Assembly (NCBI RefSeq): GCF_014645515.1
Contig: NZ_BMLW01000011.1
Location: 154,034-218,033, forward strand
Direction of reading: 5' to 3'
Length of the DNA: 64,000 nt
DNA from: Oceanobacillus neutriphilus
GTDB lineage: Bacteria > Bacillota > Bacilli > Bacillales > Amphibacillaceae
Each line of letters opens with the position of its first letter. Within the stretch, counting starts at the first letter, position 1. Position numbers and translations under genes: made by a program. The notes under the pieces were generated by a model, which saw nothing but the letters and a program-made list of their open reading frames with translations, searched no databases and had not been told where the DNA came from. Shown one piece after another: positions 34,614 through 43,526 of this stretch.

Positions 34614-35706
34614 ACTCTACATCCCCTTTACTTATTCCATAGTAAAGTGGCAGCCGTAATAAACGTTCACTTTCTATTGTTGTATATTGGTCCTCTCCAG
34701 AGAAGTTGCCGCATTCTTTCCCCGCGACAGAAGAATGAAGCGGAACATAATGTGTTGCGGTTAATATGTCACGTTTCTTTAAATAATGGATCAGCTGCCC
34801 GCGAACATCTGCATCCCTTGTTTTGATAAAGAAAAGATGTGCATTATGCTTTCTGTTTTCCGGGATAGAAGGCAGTTCTATTACTCCGGTTTCAGCGAGA
34901 GATGTCAATCCTTCCTGATACATCTCCCATGTACTCAGACGATTTTTATTTATTGCTTCTGCGTGCTCCAGCTGTACAGAAAGATAAGCTGCATTGAGCT
35001 CACTGAGCAGATACGAGGAGCCAATATCTCTCCAGGTGTATTTATCCACTTCTCCACGGATAAACTGGGAGCGGTCCGTCCCCTTTTCCTGAATAATCTC
35101 TGCGCGCTCCATGAAGGAAGGATCGTTAATATATAACGCCCCTCCTTCGCCGCACACATAATTTTTAGTTTCATGGAAGCTGATCGTTCCCAAATGTCCA
35201 ATGGTTCCTAAAGCTTTTCCTTTATAAAAGCTCATTAAACCTTGCGCTGCATCCTCGACAACCCACAGCTTATGCTTTTCGGCAAGCTCCATAATGCTGT
35301 CCATATCACAGGAAACACCTGCATAATGAACAACTGCAATTACTTTCGTCTTTTCTGTGATTGCTGCTGCAATTTGCTCCGGGTCGACATTCATTGTTCC
35401 TGGTTCGACATCGACAAAGACAATTTTCGCCCCTCTAAGAGCAAACGCATTTGCTGTCGAAACGAAGGTATAAGAAGGCATAATCACTTCATCTCCATCC
35501 CCGACCTCTGTCAGTAATGCTGTCATTTCCAGTGCTGCCGTACAGGAGGGGGTGAGCATAGCTTTTTTAACGCCCATATTTTCTTCAAGCCAGCGTATAC
35601 ACTTCTTCCCATAAGTACCGTTTCCTGATAATTTCTGTTTTAATATTGCATCACGAATTGCTGCATCTTCATTTCCTATATAACATGGTTTATTGAATGG
35701 TATCAT
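34576..35706 (-). CDS. wecE: dTDP-4-amino-4,6-dideoxygalactose transaminase (WecE-like)
   Basis: This 376-residue PLP aminotransferase of the DegT/DnrJ/EryC1 family aligns over its length with E. coli WecE: MIPFNKPCYIG start, LTPSCTAALEMTALL (about 52-66), VVEDAAQG, and the PLP lysine in SFHETKNYVCGEGGA. WecE converts dTDP-4-keto-6-deoxyglucose to dTDP-4-amino-4,6-dideoxygalactose using glutamate. Its substrate is the product of the rmlB gene in the same cluster. GAGGTGAT lies before the ATG. Confidence 0.88.
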   Translation of the reverse strand: MIPFNKPCYIGNEDAAIRDAILKQKLSGNGTYGKKCIRWLEENMGVKKAMLTPSCTAALEMTALLTEVGDGDEVIMPSYTFVSTANAFALRGAKIVFVDVEPGTMNVDPEQIAAAITEKTKVIAVVHYAGVSCDMDSIMELAEKHKLWVVEDAAQGLMSFYKGKALGTIGHLGTISFHETKNYVCGEGGALYINDPSFMERAEIIQEKGTDRSQFIRGEVDKYTWRDIGSSYLLSELNAAYLSVQLEHAEAINKNRLSTWEMYQEGLTSLAETGVIELPSIPENRKHNAHLFFIKTRDADVRGQLIHYLKKRDILTATHYVPLHSSVAGKECGNFSGEDQYTTIESERLLRLPLYYGISKGDVEYVIQSIQQFYAQ

Positions 35707-35710
35707 GGTA

Positions 35711-36067
35711 TCACCTCATTATCAGAATACCTATTACGACAAAAGCAAAGCCAATAATTTTCTGTGTACTGACCGGTTCTCCAAATAAAAGAACAGATAA
35801 AATAAATACAAGAACAAAAGAAAGGCTCATAAATGGATAAGCGTAACTGATATCAAATTTCGTCATTGCTGCCATCCAGCTTAATGCCGCTAAAAACGCT
35901 GCAATAAAACCGGATAGAATCCAGGGATTCCAGACGAGCTGAAATAAAAACGTAAATTTATCGAATAAGCCGTCCGGCAGTTCCCCCTGCCGATCCATTG
36001 TCCACTTTATAATCAATTGTCCATAGACAGTAAATAGAATAGTTCCGGCAATATAAAAATAGCCCAA
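35711..36067 (-). CDS. Small EmrE/ArnE-F-like membrane protein, probable sugar-lipid flippase
   Basis: The 118-residue protein has four membrane spans of the DMT/EmrE fold, with the C-terminal segment SYAYPFMSLSFVLVFILSVLLFGEPVS conserved in the family. In glycan clusters such proteins (ArnE/ArnF) flip undecaprenyl-phosphate sugars to the outer face. TTG at 36067 is used because GGGGGAG lies 6 nt upstream; an ATG eight codons earlier is possible. Its place between the sugar enzymes and transferases supports the role. Confidence 0.75.
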   Translation of the reverse strand: MGYFYIAGTILFTVYGQLIIKWTMDRQGELPDGLFDKFTFLFQLVWNPWILSGFIAAFLAALSWMAAMTKFDISYAYPFMSLSFVLVFILSVLLFGEPVSTQKIIGFAFVVIGILIMR

Positions 36068-36104
36068 GTTCCTCTCCCCCTGACACTTCATTTTAGTTTC
36101 CTAT

Positions 36105-36785
36105 TTAATAGAAGGAACCATTCACTTTATGATAAATATCCTTACCCGCCCGTAATCGAAATCCTAACCCGATAAAGACATTTAATGATGCCGGATTACT
36201 GGGAGAGATTGATGTAATCAGCTGCTCCTTACCTGTTCGTTCAAACTGCTCTTTAACGCAGGCAGCTGCAAAAGGGCTGGCAAATCCTTGCCCCCGGATA
36301 TCTTTATGCATTGCCAAAAGCAGAATATTTTCTTCCTGATAAGCGAAGAAGCCTTTCACACGCCCCTCCTGTTTATAAGCAAGAATCAGCTTCTGCTCCA
36401 TCAGGTCCTTCACCCAATTTCGATAGCGGAGATCAGCCATCTCATTCGGCACTTGAAAATCACGGTGGTATCTGCCGCCTTGAAATGCTTCTTCGGCAAT
36501 AGCTAATATATCATCTGCATTATAATTTTCATGAAAGGATACATTCCCAGCCCGCTCTTTTAAAAATTTATCACGGTAACAATAAGGCTCCATTAACGTA
36601 TCTGCATAATAAAAACCATATTTATGCAGTAATGCCTTATCTGCAAGCGGATTTACCTTAATGGTAAAATGTCCCTCAACATCTGTCGATTCCTGTAATG
36701 CAGCTTCACTATATTCGGTCAATTGATAGGTTGCAAGCGGGAAATTACGGCTGTCCCAGGGCGTCGGTTCTAAATATTTACTCAT
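36105..36785 (-). CDS. wecD: GNAT acetyltransferase, probable dTDP-fucosamine acetyltransferase (WecD-like)
   Basis: This 226-residue protein has the WecD-type N-terminal start PTPWDSRNFPLATYQL and a C-terminal GNAT core: ILLLAMHKDIRGQGFASPFAAACV with the acetyl-CoA loop RGQGFA at about 168, then ISPSNPASLNVFIGLGFRLR. It would acetylate dTDP-4-amino-4,6-dideoxygalactose to dTDP-Fuc4NAc. Position next to wecE is as in enterobacterial ECA clusters. Confidence 0.8.
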   Translation of the reverse strand: MSKYLEPTPWDSRNFPLATYQLTEYSEAALQESTDVEGHFTIKVNPLADKALLHKYGFYYADTLMEPYCYRDKFLKERAGNVSFHENYNADDILAIAEEAFQGGRYHRDFQVPNEMADLRYRNWVKDLMEQKLILAYKQEGRVKGFFAYQEENILLLAMHKDIRGQGFASPFAAACVKEQFERTGKEQLITSISPSNPASLNVFIGLGFRLRAGKDIYHKVNGSFY

Positions 36786-36824
36786 TCTCCTCTTCCTCTC
36801 TACCTGACTTGCTTTTTCAATACG

Positions 36825-37784
36825 TCATTTTTGTTGAACTTTTTGAACTTCACCTTTTATATCTTTAATTAAATAGATGGGACGGTTTTTCGCTTCATTG
36901 AAAATTTTTCCAAGATAGAGACCAATAATTCCAAGCTGGAAAAATATCAAACCGCCAATAAAGAAGATGGATACCATCACACTGGTCCAGCCTTGAACAG
37001 GCTCATCCAAAAAGAAATAGCGGAAAAACAGATATAACGCATAGATAAAAGAAGCAAAAGCCATCAGAAATCCGACACCAATCGAGAGTCTCAGTGGTTT
37101 ATTCGATTGAGAAACAATCGCATCGGTTGCCAGAGCAAATAATTTTTTCAATTGATAGGATGACTTTCCTTCTTTTCTGGCATCATGCTGCACTTCTATT
37201 TTTGTTTGCTGATATCCCATCCACTGAATAAAAAACGGAAAATAACGATTCTGCTCACGCAGCTTTCGAAAGCTTTCTACTACTTTTTTCTGGGAAATAC
37301 TGAAATTCGCTATCGAAGCGTCTGTCTTCTTCCCTGTAAAATAATCATAGACTTTATAAAAAGACTTGGACGTGAATTTTTTCAAGTTTTTATCCTGCCT
37401 TTGCACACGCTGCGCAAAAACAACATCATAGCCGTCCATTGCCCGCTCATACAGCGACGCAATTTCTTCCGGGCGGTCCTGCAGATCACAATCCATCACG
37501 ACTACCCAATCTCCGGATGTAAAATCAAGACCTGCTGTTATTGCATGATGCTGCCCAAAATTACGGGACAGGTTAATTCCCTTTATTTTTTTATCTTTTT
37601 GATGGAGTTTAAGAATTGTTTCCCAGGCGTGATCCGGGCTCGCATCATTTACCATAATAATTTCATAATCTGCTGGAATGGACTGGATTGTTTGAATAAT
37701 TCGGTTTGCAAGCTCGATCAGGCAGCGTTCACAGCCATAGACTGGAATCACTACAGAAATTAAATCGGTACGTTCGTTTTCCAT
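36825..37784 (-). CDS. Polyprenyl-phosphate glycosyltransferase (GT2, GtrB/DPM1-like)
   Basis: The 319-residue protein has an N-terminal GT-A fold: ISVVIPVYG, IMVNDASPDHAWE, and the metal-binding VVVMDCDLQDRPEE (DXD-like), plus C-terminal membrane spans (about 230-300) ending in GIIGLYLGKIFNEAKNRPIYL. Such enzymes load a sugar from its nucleotide onto undecaprenyl phosphate at the inner face. Here the donor is probably dTDP-Fuc4NAc. An ATG five codons upstream overlapping rmlB is also possible; neither has a strong ribosome site. Confidence 0.85.
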   Translation of the reverse strand: MENERTDLISVVIPVYGCERCLIELANRIIQTIQSIPADYEIIMVNDASPDHAWETILKLHQKDKKIKGINLSRNFGQHHAITAGLDFTSGDWVVVMDCDLQDRPEEIASLYERAMDGYDVVFAQRVQRQDKNLKKFTSKSFYKVYDYFTGKKTDASIANFSISQKKVVESFRKLREQNRYFPFFIQWMGYQQTKIEVQHDARKEGKSSYQLKKLFALATDAIVSQSNKPLRLSIGVGFLMAFASFIYALYLFFRYFFLDEPVQGWTSVMVSIFFIGGLIFFQLGIIGLYLGKIFNEAKNRPIYLIKDIKGEVQKVQQK

Positions 37785-38788
37785 TTTTGTAAATACCATT
37801 CCACAGTTTTTCTCAGTCCATCCTCTAAATCTACCTCAGGCTGCCAGCCTAATTCTCTTTGTATTTTGCTTGCATCAATAGCATACCTTTTATCATGACC
37901 TTTCCGATCTTCAACAAAGGTAATCAAATCAGAAAAATGCTCCAAACGGTAAGTTTGAAGTAAATCTGGTCTTTGTTCATCTAATAAATGACAAATCAAA
38001 TTTGTAATTTTCATATTTTCCTGTTCGTTATTCCCGCCAACATTATATATCTCCATGGTTTTGCCCTGATGATAAATCATATCAATCGCTCGACAATGAT
38101 CCTCAACAAATAACCAATCCCTTATATTCTTTCCGTCACCGTAAATCGGTATCGGCTCATTTGCTAAAGCATGCCGGATAATCGTCGGCAGCAGCTTCTC
38201 TTCATGCTGTCTCGGACCATAATTATTCGAGCAGGAAGAGATAATAACATTCATACCATACGTGTAACCAAAGCTTTTTACTAAAAAATTCGCCCCGGCT
38301 TTTGATGCACTATACGGATTTCTTGGATCATAAGGAGTCTCTTCCGTAAACATTCCAGATTCTCCTAAAGATCCATAGACTTCATCTGTCGATATTTGAT
38401 GAAACCGGCGCTCCTGAAGCGCTCCTTTTGCCTCCCAGTCTGCCCTCGCAGCCTGCAAAAGATTCAACGTCCCTACTACATTTGTATTAATAAATGGACT
38501 GGCATCATTAATAGAGCGGTCTACATGAGACTCAGCAGCAAAATGAATCACACCTTCAATATCGTATTCTTTGAAAATTGCTGCCACTGTATTGATATCC
38601 GCAATATCTCCATGAATAAAATGATAGTTCTCTTGATTTTCTATTTCTTCTAAATTATTTAATGAACCGGCATAGGTCAGTTTATCAATATTAATTAACT
38701 GCTGGTCAGGATATTTCTTCTGATAATATTGGATGTAATTAGAGCCGATAAATCCGGCTCCGCCTGTAATTAAGATAGCCTTACTCAT
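37760..38788 (-). CDS. rmlB: dTDP-glucose 4,6-dehydratase (RmlB)
   Basis: This 342-residue short-chain dehydrogenase has the NAD motif ITGGAGFIGSNYIQYY, IHFAAESHVDRSI, the active-site region STDEVYGSLG, and the YSASKAG catalytic Tyr-x-x-x-Lys. It makes dTDP-4-keto-6-deoxyglucose. No rmlC or rmlD is present here, so the pathway branches to an amino sugar, not to rhamnose. It overlaps rmlA by 8 nt. Confidence 0.93.
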   Translation of the reverse strand: MSKAILITGGAGFIGSNYIQYYQKKYPDQQLINIDKLTYAGSLNNLEEIENQENYHFIHGDIADINTVAAIFKEYDIEGVIHFAAESHVDRSINDASPFINTNVVGTLNLLQAARADWEAKGALQERRFHQISTDEVYGSLGESGMFTEETPYDPRNPYSASKAGANFLVKSFGYTYGMNVIISSCSNNYGPRQHEEKLLPTIIRHALANEPIPIYGDGKNIRDWLFVEDHCRAIDMIYHQGKTMEIYNVGGNNEQENMKITNLICHLLDEQRPDLLQTYRLEHFSDLITFVEDRKGHDKRYAIDASKIQRELGWQPEVDLEDGLRKTVEWYLQKWKTNVPI

Positions 38789-39713
38789 TTCCGGCCAGTC
38801 CTAACATTGGATGATGATCGATAGCATCCCAGTATTGCTGGTTATGCTTCCGGTTTGCAATTTCCATTAAATATTGTCCGTAATCTGTTTTCTCCATCGA
38901 TTTTCCTTTTTCATAAAGCATATCCCGGGAAATGTAATCTAAATAGAAAGCAATTTCCTCCAGACAGGCAATCTTGAAACCTTGCCGCTGTTGTGTTGTT
39001 TTAATAAATTCAGCTGCATCAAATAAGGATTCCTGTGTTCCAGTATCCATCCAGGCAAATCCTCTTCCTAACAGCTCCACATGAAGCTGATTCCATTTTA
39101 AATATTCTTTATTTAAATCTGTAATTTCTAATTCACCGCGCTCAGAGGGTTTAAGCTTTTTCGCAATTTGAACAGCTCTAGAATCATAGATGTACAAACC
39201 TGTAACCGCAAAATCTGACTTAGGATCCTCCGGCTTTTCTTCGATTGAAATGGCATTTTGATGATGATCAAATTCGACCACTCCAAAACGCTCTGGATCC
39301 TTCACACGATAACCAAACACGGTTGCATGCTTATGTTTTTTGATTGCATTCCGCAATAATGTTGTAAAGCCCTGGCCAAAGAAAATATTATCTGCAAGAA
39401 TCAACGTGACAGCATCTTTGTCAATAAAATCCTCTGCAATCAGAAAAGATTCCGGGATTCCTTTTGGCTCCGCCTGTTCTTTATAGACAATTTGAATACC
39501 CAATGAAGATCCGTCTCCTAATAACCTTTCAAAGCGCTCCGTATCTTCCGGTGTACTAATGATCATCACTTCTTTAATACCGCCAAGCATCAGGACAGAT
39601 AATGGATAATAAATCATCGGCTTATCAAATACTGGCAGCAGGTGCTTATTAATACTATCCGTACTTGGAGATAGACGTGTTCCGCTTCCTCCGGCGAGAA
39701 TAATCCCTTTCAT
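38781..39713 (-). CDS. rmlA: Glucose-1-phosphate thymidylyltransferase (RmlA)
   Basis: This 310-residue nucleotidyltransferase has MKGIILAGGSGTRLSPST at the N-terminus, KPMIYYPLSVLML, LILADNIFFG, and VEFDHHQNAISIEEKP. It makes dTDP-glucose from dTTP and glucose-1-phosphate. The ATG at 39713 has GGAGGGTG 6 nt upstream. It is the first gene of the seven-gene amino-sugar cluster. The 39714-40086 gap upstream is AT-rich, without another gene; it must hold the cluster promoter. Confidence 0.93.
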   Translation of the reverse strand: MKGIILAGGSGTRLSPSTDSINKHLLPVFDKPMIYYPLSVLMLGGIKEVMIISTPEDTERFERLLGDGSSLGIQIVYKEQAEPKGIPESFLIAEDFIDKDAVTLILADNIFFGQGFTTLLRNAIKKHKHATVFGYRVKDPERFGVVEFDHHQNAISIEEKPEDPKSDFAVTGLYIYDSRAVQIAKKLKPSERGELEITDLNKEYLKWNQLHVELLGRGFAWMDTGTQESLFDAAEFIKTTQQRQGFKIACLEEIAFYLDYISRDMLYEKGKSMEKTDYGQYLMEIANRKHNQQYWDAIDHHPMLGLAGNE

Positions 39714-40086
39714 GGTACACACCCTCCATTAAAATAGATTTTTTTTATTAAAAACTTCTCTATGAATATAACTCTTAGATTAAGTATTCCTTCTTATGAC
39801 CATTTATAAACTTACATTCTTATTTCAAATTTATTTCGGAACGGTAATAATAACGGAGTTCATTACCTATGAATTGCCACAATTAGGAGAAAGGTGATAA
39901 TTGTGCAGAAACATACGAAGCTAATCTTGTATCTAAGGACCTGGTTTTTAACGTTTTAAAGCGGTACTCATCTTAAATTGAGGAAAATTATAATTTGCGA
40001 AAAAATATAAAAAGCTCGATTGGGCTAATTCTTCTTTGGTAAAATAACAATTATAATTTAAATGGATAAATGGAGGATGATTTCAA

Positions 40087-40453
40087 ATGAATCGGGACCA
40101 GTTAGAAGAAAAAATTTATAAAAGTGCCTCTGCAGAGCTCATTGACAAAGGTTATATCAGTCCAATTAATGTTTTGATACAAATGGATCAGCTAACAGTT
40201 AAGCAAGTAGAGGATTGGCGTTTCAAAAAATAAATTATTTAGAAAGAGCGATTAATCTTAATCTGTCAAAATTGAATAACTTTCTGCAGGTTTTAAAAAA
40301 ATATGCCAAAGAGCATCATTTAAAGCCATCTGTAACTGTCTATAAATCGTGGGGGAAAGGAACAAAAAAACATTGCGATTTTCGAAGACAGGAAACCCTA
40401 ATCTGGAAAAATCATATTCGACGTATTATGTAAAACAACCTGAAAAAGAATAA
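40087..40453 (+). pseudogene. Frame-broken small conserved gene (two one-base deficits in A-runs)
   Basis: Reading from ATG 40087 (GGAGGATG upstream) gives 48 residues to VEDWRFKK then stop. The family-like continuation INYLERAINLNLSKL is in the -1 frame, and the end LRFSKTGNPNLEKSYSTYYV is in a third frame reached by another -1 step. Each step falls in an A-run (A6 at about 40226 and A7 at about 40364), and one extra A in each would give an intact 122-residue protein. It could be a true pseudogene, a base-calling error in homopolymers, or slippage. The function of the family is unknown to me. Confidence 0.75.
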
Positions 40454-40461
40454 AGTTAAAA

Positions 40462-40496
40462 ATCCCCTTCATCATTTTGAAATGATGAAGGGGATA
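40462..40496. terminator. Terminator
   Basis: ATCCCCTTCATCATTT faces AAATGATGAAGGGGAT, placed between the broken gene and the convergent MFS gene. Confidence 0.85.
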
Positions 40497-40512
40497 AAAT
40501 AATTAATAAAAA

Positions 40513-41742
40513 TTAATTCGCCCAGCCTTCTTCGCTTGCTGCCGTTTCTTGTTTTACCGTTTTCGCCTGCTTTGCTTTTTTGCCATGCAGAAAATAGTAT
40601 AAAACTATAATCCCGGCAACTAATAAGCCCATCGCTAAATACAAATTACGATATCCTAAAAATGGAATCAGCATGCCTAAAAGAAATGGAGCAAATCCTG
40701 CTCCTAAATCTGCAAGCATATAAAAGGTTGAGGTTGCTAAACCGATCTTTTCTTTTGGAGCAGCTTTTACAGCAATTGCCTGAGAACTTGGTATGATTGT
40801 TCCATACCCCAGACCGATAAAAACAGCGGATAATAATAGTAAGATCTCATTCGTTGCTGTTGCTAATAATCCTAAACCGATAATAAAGGATAAAAAGGAT
40901 GGATACATGACTTTATTTTCTCCAAAACGGTCAAATATTTTCCCAGTAAATGGACGTGAAACCAGTGTACTTACGGCGTAAACCATAAAGAAAAAACTGG
41001 CAACAGAAACAAGATTAATTTCCTGCGCATATGCAGTTAAGAAGGAAAGTACACTTGCATAGGCGACTCCTACAAATACTGCAACGAGAGCGATCGGCAA
41101 TGCTTCTTTCTGCACATATTTCTCCAGCCCTTTTGCCGGTGCAGACATGTTCTGATCATTGTGTTCCGGCAGAGGAGCCACGTTGATTTTTTTAATTGTC
41201 AGGCCAATTAAAAATGCCGCTGTAATAATTGACAGGCAAAAAGTAAAGTTCATCTCAAATCCAAGACGCTGATTAATTAAAATACCAACAAACGGTCCGA
41301 CTGCAGATGCTACAGTTGTACTTAATGCGTAGTAACCAATTCCTTCCCCTTTACGAGGTTCAGGAACAATTTTGGAAGCAATCGCCCCAGTAGAGGTAGA
41401 TGAAATACCAAAAGCAATTCCATGTAAGAAACGGACAATCATTAGAATTGCCAGGCTATGAATGGTGAAGTATAGCGATATGGTAGCAATGGAAGCAATC
41501 AGACCAATCATTAAAATATATTTGGGCTGCCATTGGTCAATATATTTACCGGAATATAGACGCCCAACCAACATACCAATAATGAATATTCCAGCTGCTA
41601 AGCCTCCCATTCCTTCACTTGCATGGTACTCTTCCATTGTGAATACAGTCACAGTAACAATAAGAGAATAGTGAATAATATACATAAGGAAATTCACTAG
41701 TGTAATTAACATAAAATCCTTTGTCCAAAGTTTCTCCGACAT
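40513..41742 (-). CDS. MFS transporter
   Basis: The 409-residue protein has twelve membrane spans. The loop 2-3 motif is GRLYSGKYIDQWQPKYI (about 64-80), with the equivalent SRPFTGKIFDRFGENKVMYP in the second half. It resembles the YwoG/YfkF-type drug-efflux subfamily, but the substrate is unknown. It is divergent from a LysR gene 119 nt away, which probably regulates it. The ATG at 41742 is the usual MSEKLWTKDF start. Confidence 0.87.
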   Translation of the reverse strand: MSEKLWTKDFMLITLVNFLMYIIHYSLIVTVTVFTMEEYHASEGMGGLAAGIFIIGMLVGRLYSGKYIDQWQPKYILMIGLIASIATISLYFTIHSLAILMIVRFLHGIAFGISSTSTGAIASKIVPEPRKGEGIGYYALSTTVASAVGPFVGILINQRLGFEMNFTFCLSIITAAFLIGLTIKKINVAPLPEHNDQNMSAPAKGLEKYVQKEALPIALVAVFVGVAYASVLSFLTAYAQEINLVSVASFFFMVYAVSTLVSRPFTGKIFDRFGENKVMYPSFLSFIIGLGLLATATNEILLLLSAVFIGLGYGTIIPSSQAIAVKAAPKEKIGLATSTFYMLADLGAGFAPFLLGMLIPFLGYRNLYLAMGLLVAGIIVLYYFLHGKKAKQAKTVKQETAASEEGWAN

Positions 41743-41861
41743 AACAAACACCACTTTCTTAAAAAACAGTATATATTAATTATATCCATCAGAAATATTG
41801 TTGTATAATTAAAATTAATGATATTTACATTAGTAAAACTTATATTAAAGGAATGATCAGA

Positions 41862-42758
41862 TTGAACTTTGAACAATTACAGTATATCAAGTCTGTATTA
41901 GAATATGAGTCCATCACACATGCCTCTGAAGCGCTGCATATCAGTCAATCTGCTTTAAGCCAATCGATTGCAAGCTTTGAAAAAGAGATAGACCATAAGC
42001 TTTTTATCCGTTCAAGAAGCGGTACGGTGCCAACAGAAAATGGAAAAAAACTTATCCCGATTATCTTAGAAATCCTGGAATCCGAATCAAAGTTGAGACA
42101 AACTGCCAGCTCCTTATCGGCAACACTGCGGGGAACGTTAAAGGTGGCAACAACTCCCTCTCTATTTATGACAGTTGTTCCACGCGCCCTCTCAAACTTC
42201 AGAAAGGATAATCCCCAAATCGAGGTTAATATTATCGAGGCTGAGAATGATGAGATTTTTCATCTTGTACAAAAAAAGAAGATTGATATCGGTCTGTTTT
42301 CTTTAATGGATTACCATAAAATTGATTCCGGCATGGAGGTCTATTCGTTATTTCTCTCCAGCAGCTTTAAAGCAATTGTACCTATTGATTCCAAGCTGGC
42401 TTTTCGGGAGTCATTAACCCTGGAGGATATTCAGGATTCACCTTTTATTTTATTCGACCGGGAATTTTATAATGTAAATATTGAAAAGTTTGAAGCAAGC
42501 CAAGGGCCGTTAAATATTTTGTTTACGACAAAGAACCCCAGTGTTCTTTTCCGTTCTGTATCAGCAGGTCTCGGGATCAGCATTGCTTCTGATTTAATGC
42601 TGCAGGATGATCCATATATACAAACGAAAACAATTACTGCTGTTCCGATAGGGTATCCATTTAATGATGAAATTCAATTTGCAGGATTAGCTAATAAAAA
42701 TAACGAAAAAAAACGGCTTACTGAGACGTTTATTTCTTATATAAGAAATAATAAATAG
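41862..42758 (+). CDS. LysR family transcriptional regulator
   Basis: The 298-residue protein has an N-terminal winged helix (NFEQLQYIKSVLEYESITHASEALHISQSALSQSIASFEKEI along 2-43) and a periplasmic-binding-like effector domain. TTG at 41862 is chosen because AAAGGA is 9 nt upstream and homologues begin MNFEQLQYI. Its divergent arrangement with the MFS transporter suggests control of that gene in response to a transported compound. Confidence 0.88.
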   Translation: MNFEQLQYIKSVLEYESITHASEALHISQSALSQSIASFEKEIDHKLFIRSRSGTVPTENGKKLIPIILEILESESKLRQTASSLSATLRGTLKVATTPSLFMTVVPRALSNFRKDNPQIEVNIIEAENDEIFHLVQKKKIDIGLFSLMDYHKIDSGMEVYSLFLSSSFKAIVPIDSKLAFRESLTLEDIQDSPFILFDREFYNVNIEKFEASQGPLNILFTTKNPSVLFRSVSAGLGISIASDLMLQDDPYIQTKTITAVPIGYPFNDEIQFAGLANKNNEKKRLTETFISYIRNNK

Positions 42759-42782
42759 ACAGCTTAATCCATTAAACTGATT

Positions 42783-42830
42783 AAAAAGGATATAGCATAT
42801 TAACCCTTCAAAATATACTATATCCTTTTT
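42783..42830 (+). terminator. Terminator after the LysR gene
   Basis: AAAAGGATATAG faces CTATATCCTTTT, with T-run. Confidence 0.75.
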
Positions 42831-42875
42831 ATTGAACTGATGTATTTATAGATGAAATGCCTTTATCATGCTTCG

Positions 42876-43346
42876 CTAATCATGCTGCCCGATACACTTT
42901 TTAATATCCATAATTGCCTGCAAATGCATCCCTTCATGGAAAATAGTACGAATTAGTACCTGCTCAATCGTAAACATCCCCATATCAATCGGTGCGAATT
43001 CTTCGGTCAACCGGTCTTTATATTGCTTTTTAATTACATCAGGCTGCGCTCTTAATAAACTCACCAGCTGTTCAAACGCTGGTGTTTCTGAAGTGAAATC
43101 CTCAGGAGATGTTCCAAAACCGAACCACTTATTAAAATACTTTGTTGCTTCAGAGGCCTCTTTCGTTAATGTCTCAATCCACAGAAATTGATCCAAATAA
43201 ATATGCCCGAGATTCCAGCGGATATTATTATTAAAATTCTCGGGTATTACCTCTGCCTGCTCACTTGACATTCCTTCCACAGCCGTCAAAACATCTGCCC
43301 GATATGCAGAAAGCTGATTAAACAATACTTCCTGTTCATTAATCAA
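42876..43346 (-). CDS. DinB-family protein
   Basis: The 156-residue helical protein has the metal-site histidines in WNLGHIYLDQ (about 48) and IFHEGMHLQAIMDIKK (about 138-142). TTG start with GGAGGAG upstream. Only the DinB/YfiT fold can be assigned. It is unlike the DinB-family protein at 2.7 kb in sequence. Confidence 0.78.
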   Translation of the reverse strand: MINEQEVLFNQLSAYRADVLTAVEGMSSEQAEVIPENFNNNIRWNLGHIYLDQFLWIETLTKEASEATKYFNKWFGFGTSPEDFTSETPAFEQLVSLLRAQPDVIKKQYKDRLTEEFAPIDMGMFTIEQVLIRTIFHEGMHLQAIMDIKKCIGQHD

Positions 43347-43526
43347 TGCTATCTCCTCCCATTCTAGAAGTATGCCAACCTGTTTTTCCTCTCTTTAATC
43401 ATTTCTACATAATTGCTATAACTCCTGCCTGAACAGCACACGTATAAGTAATAATCTATCGTTTCCTGCAACACAAAAAGATATGATACTCACTTTACAA
43501 TGGGCAACATACCTTTTCTTAAATAC

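Noticed and set aside
40220..40372. Programmed -1 frameshifting as the sole explanation for the gene at 40087
   Set aside because: The first site (C AAA AAA T) is not a good slippery heptamer, and two programmed shifts in a 122-codon gene would be exceptional; error or decay is more likely, though slippage is kept as an alternative.
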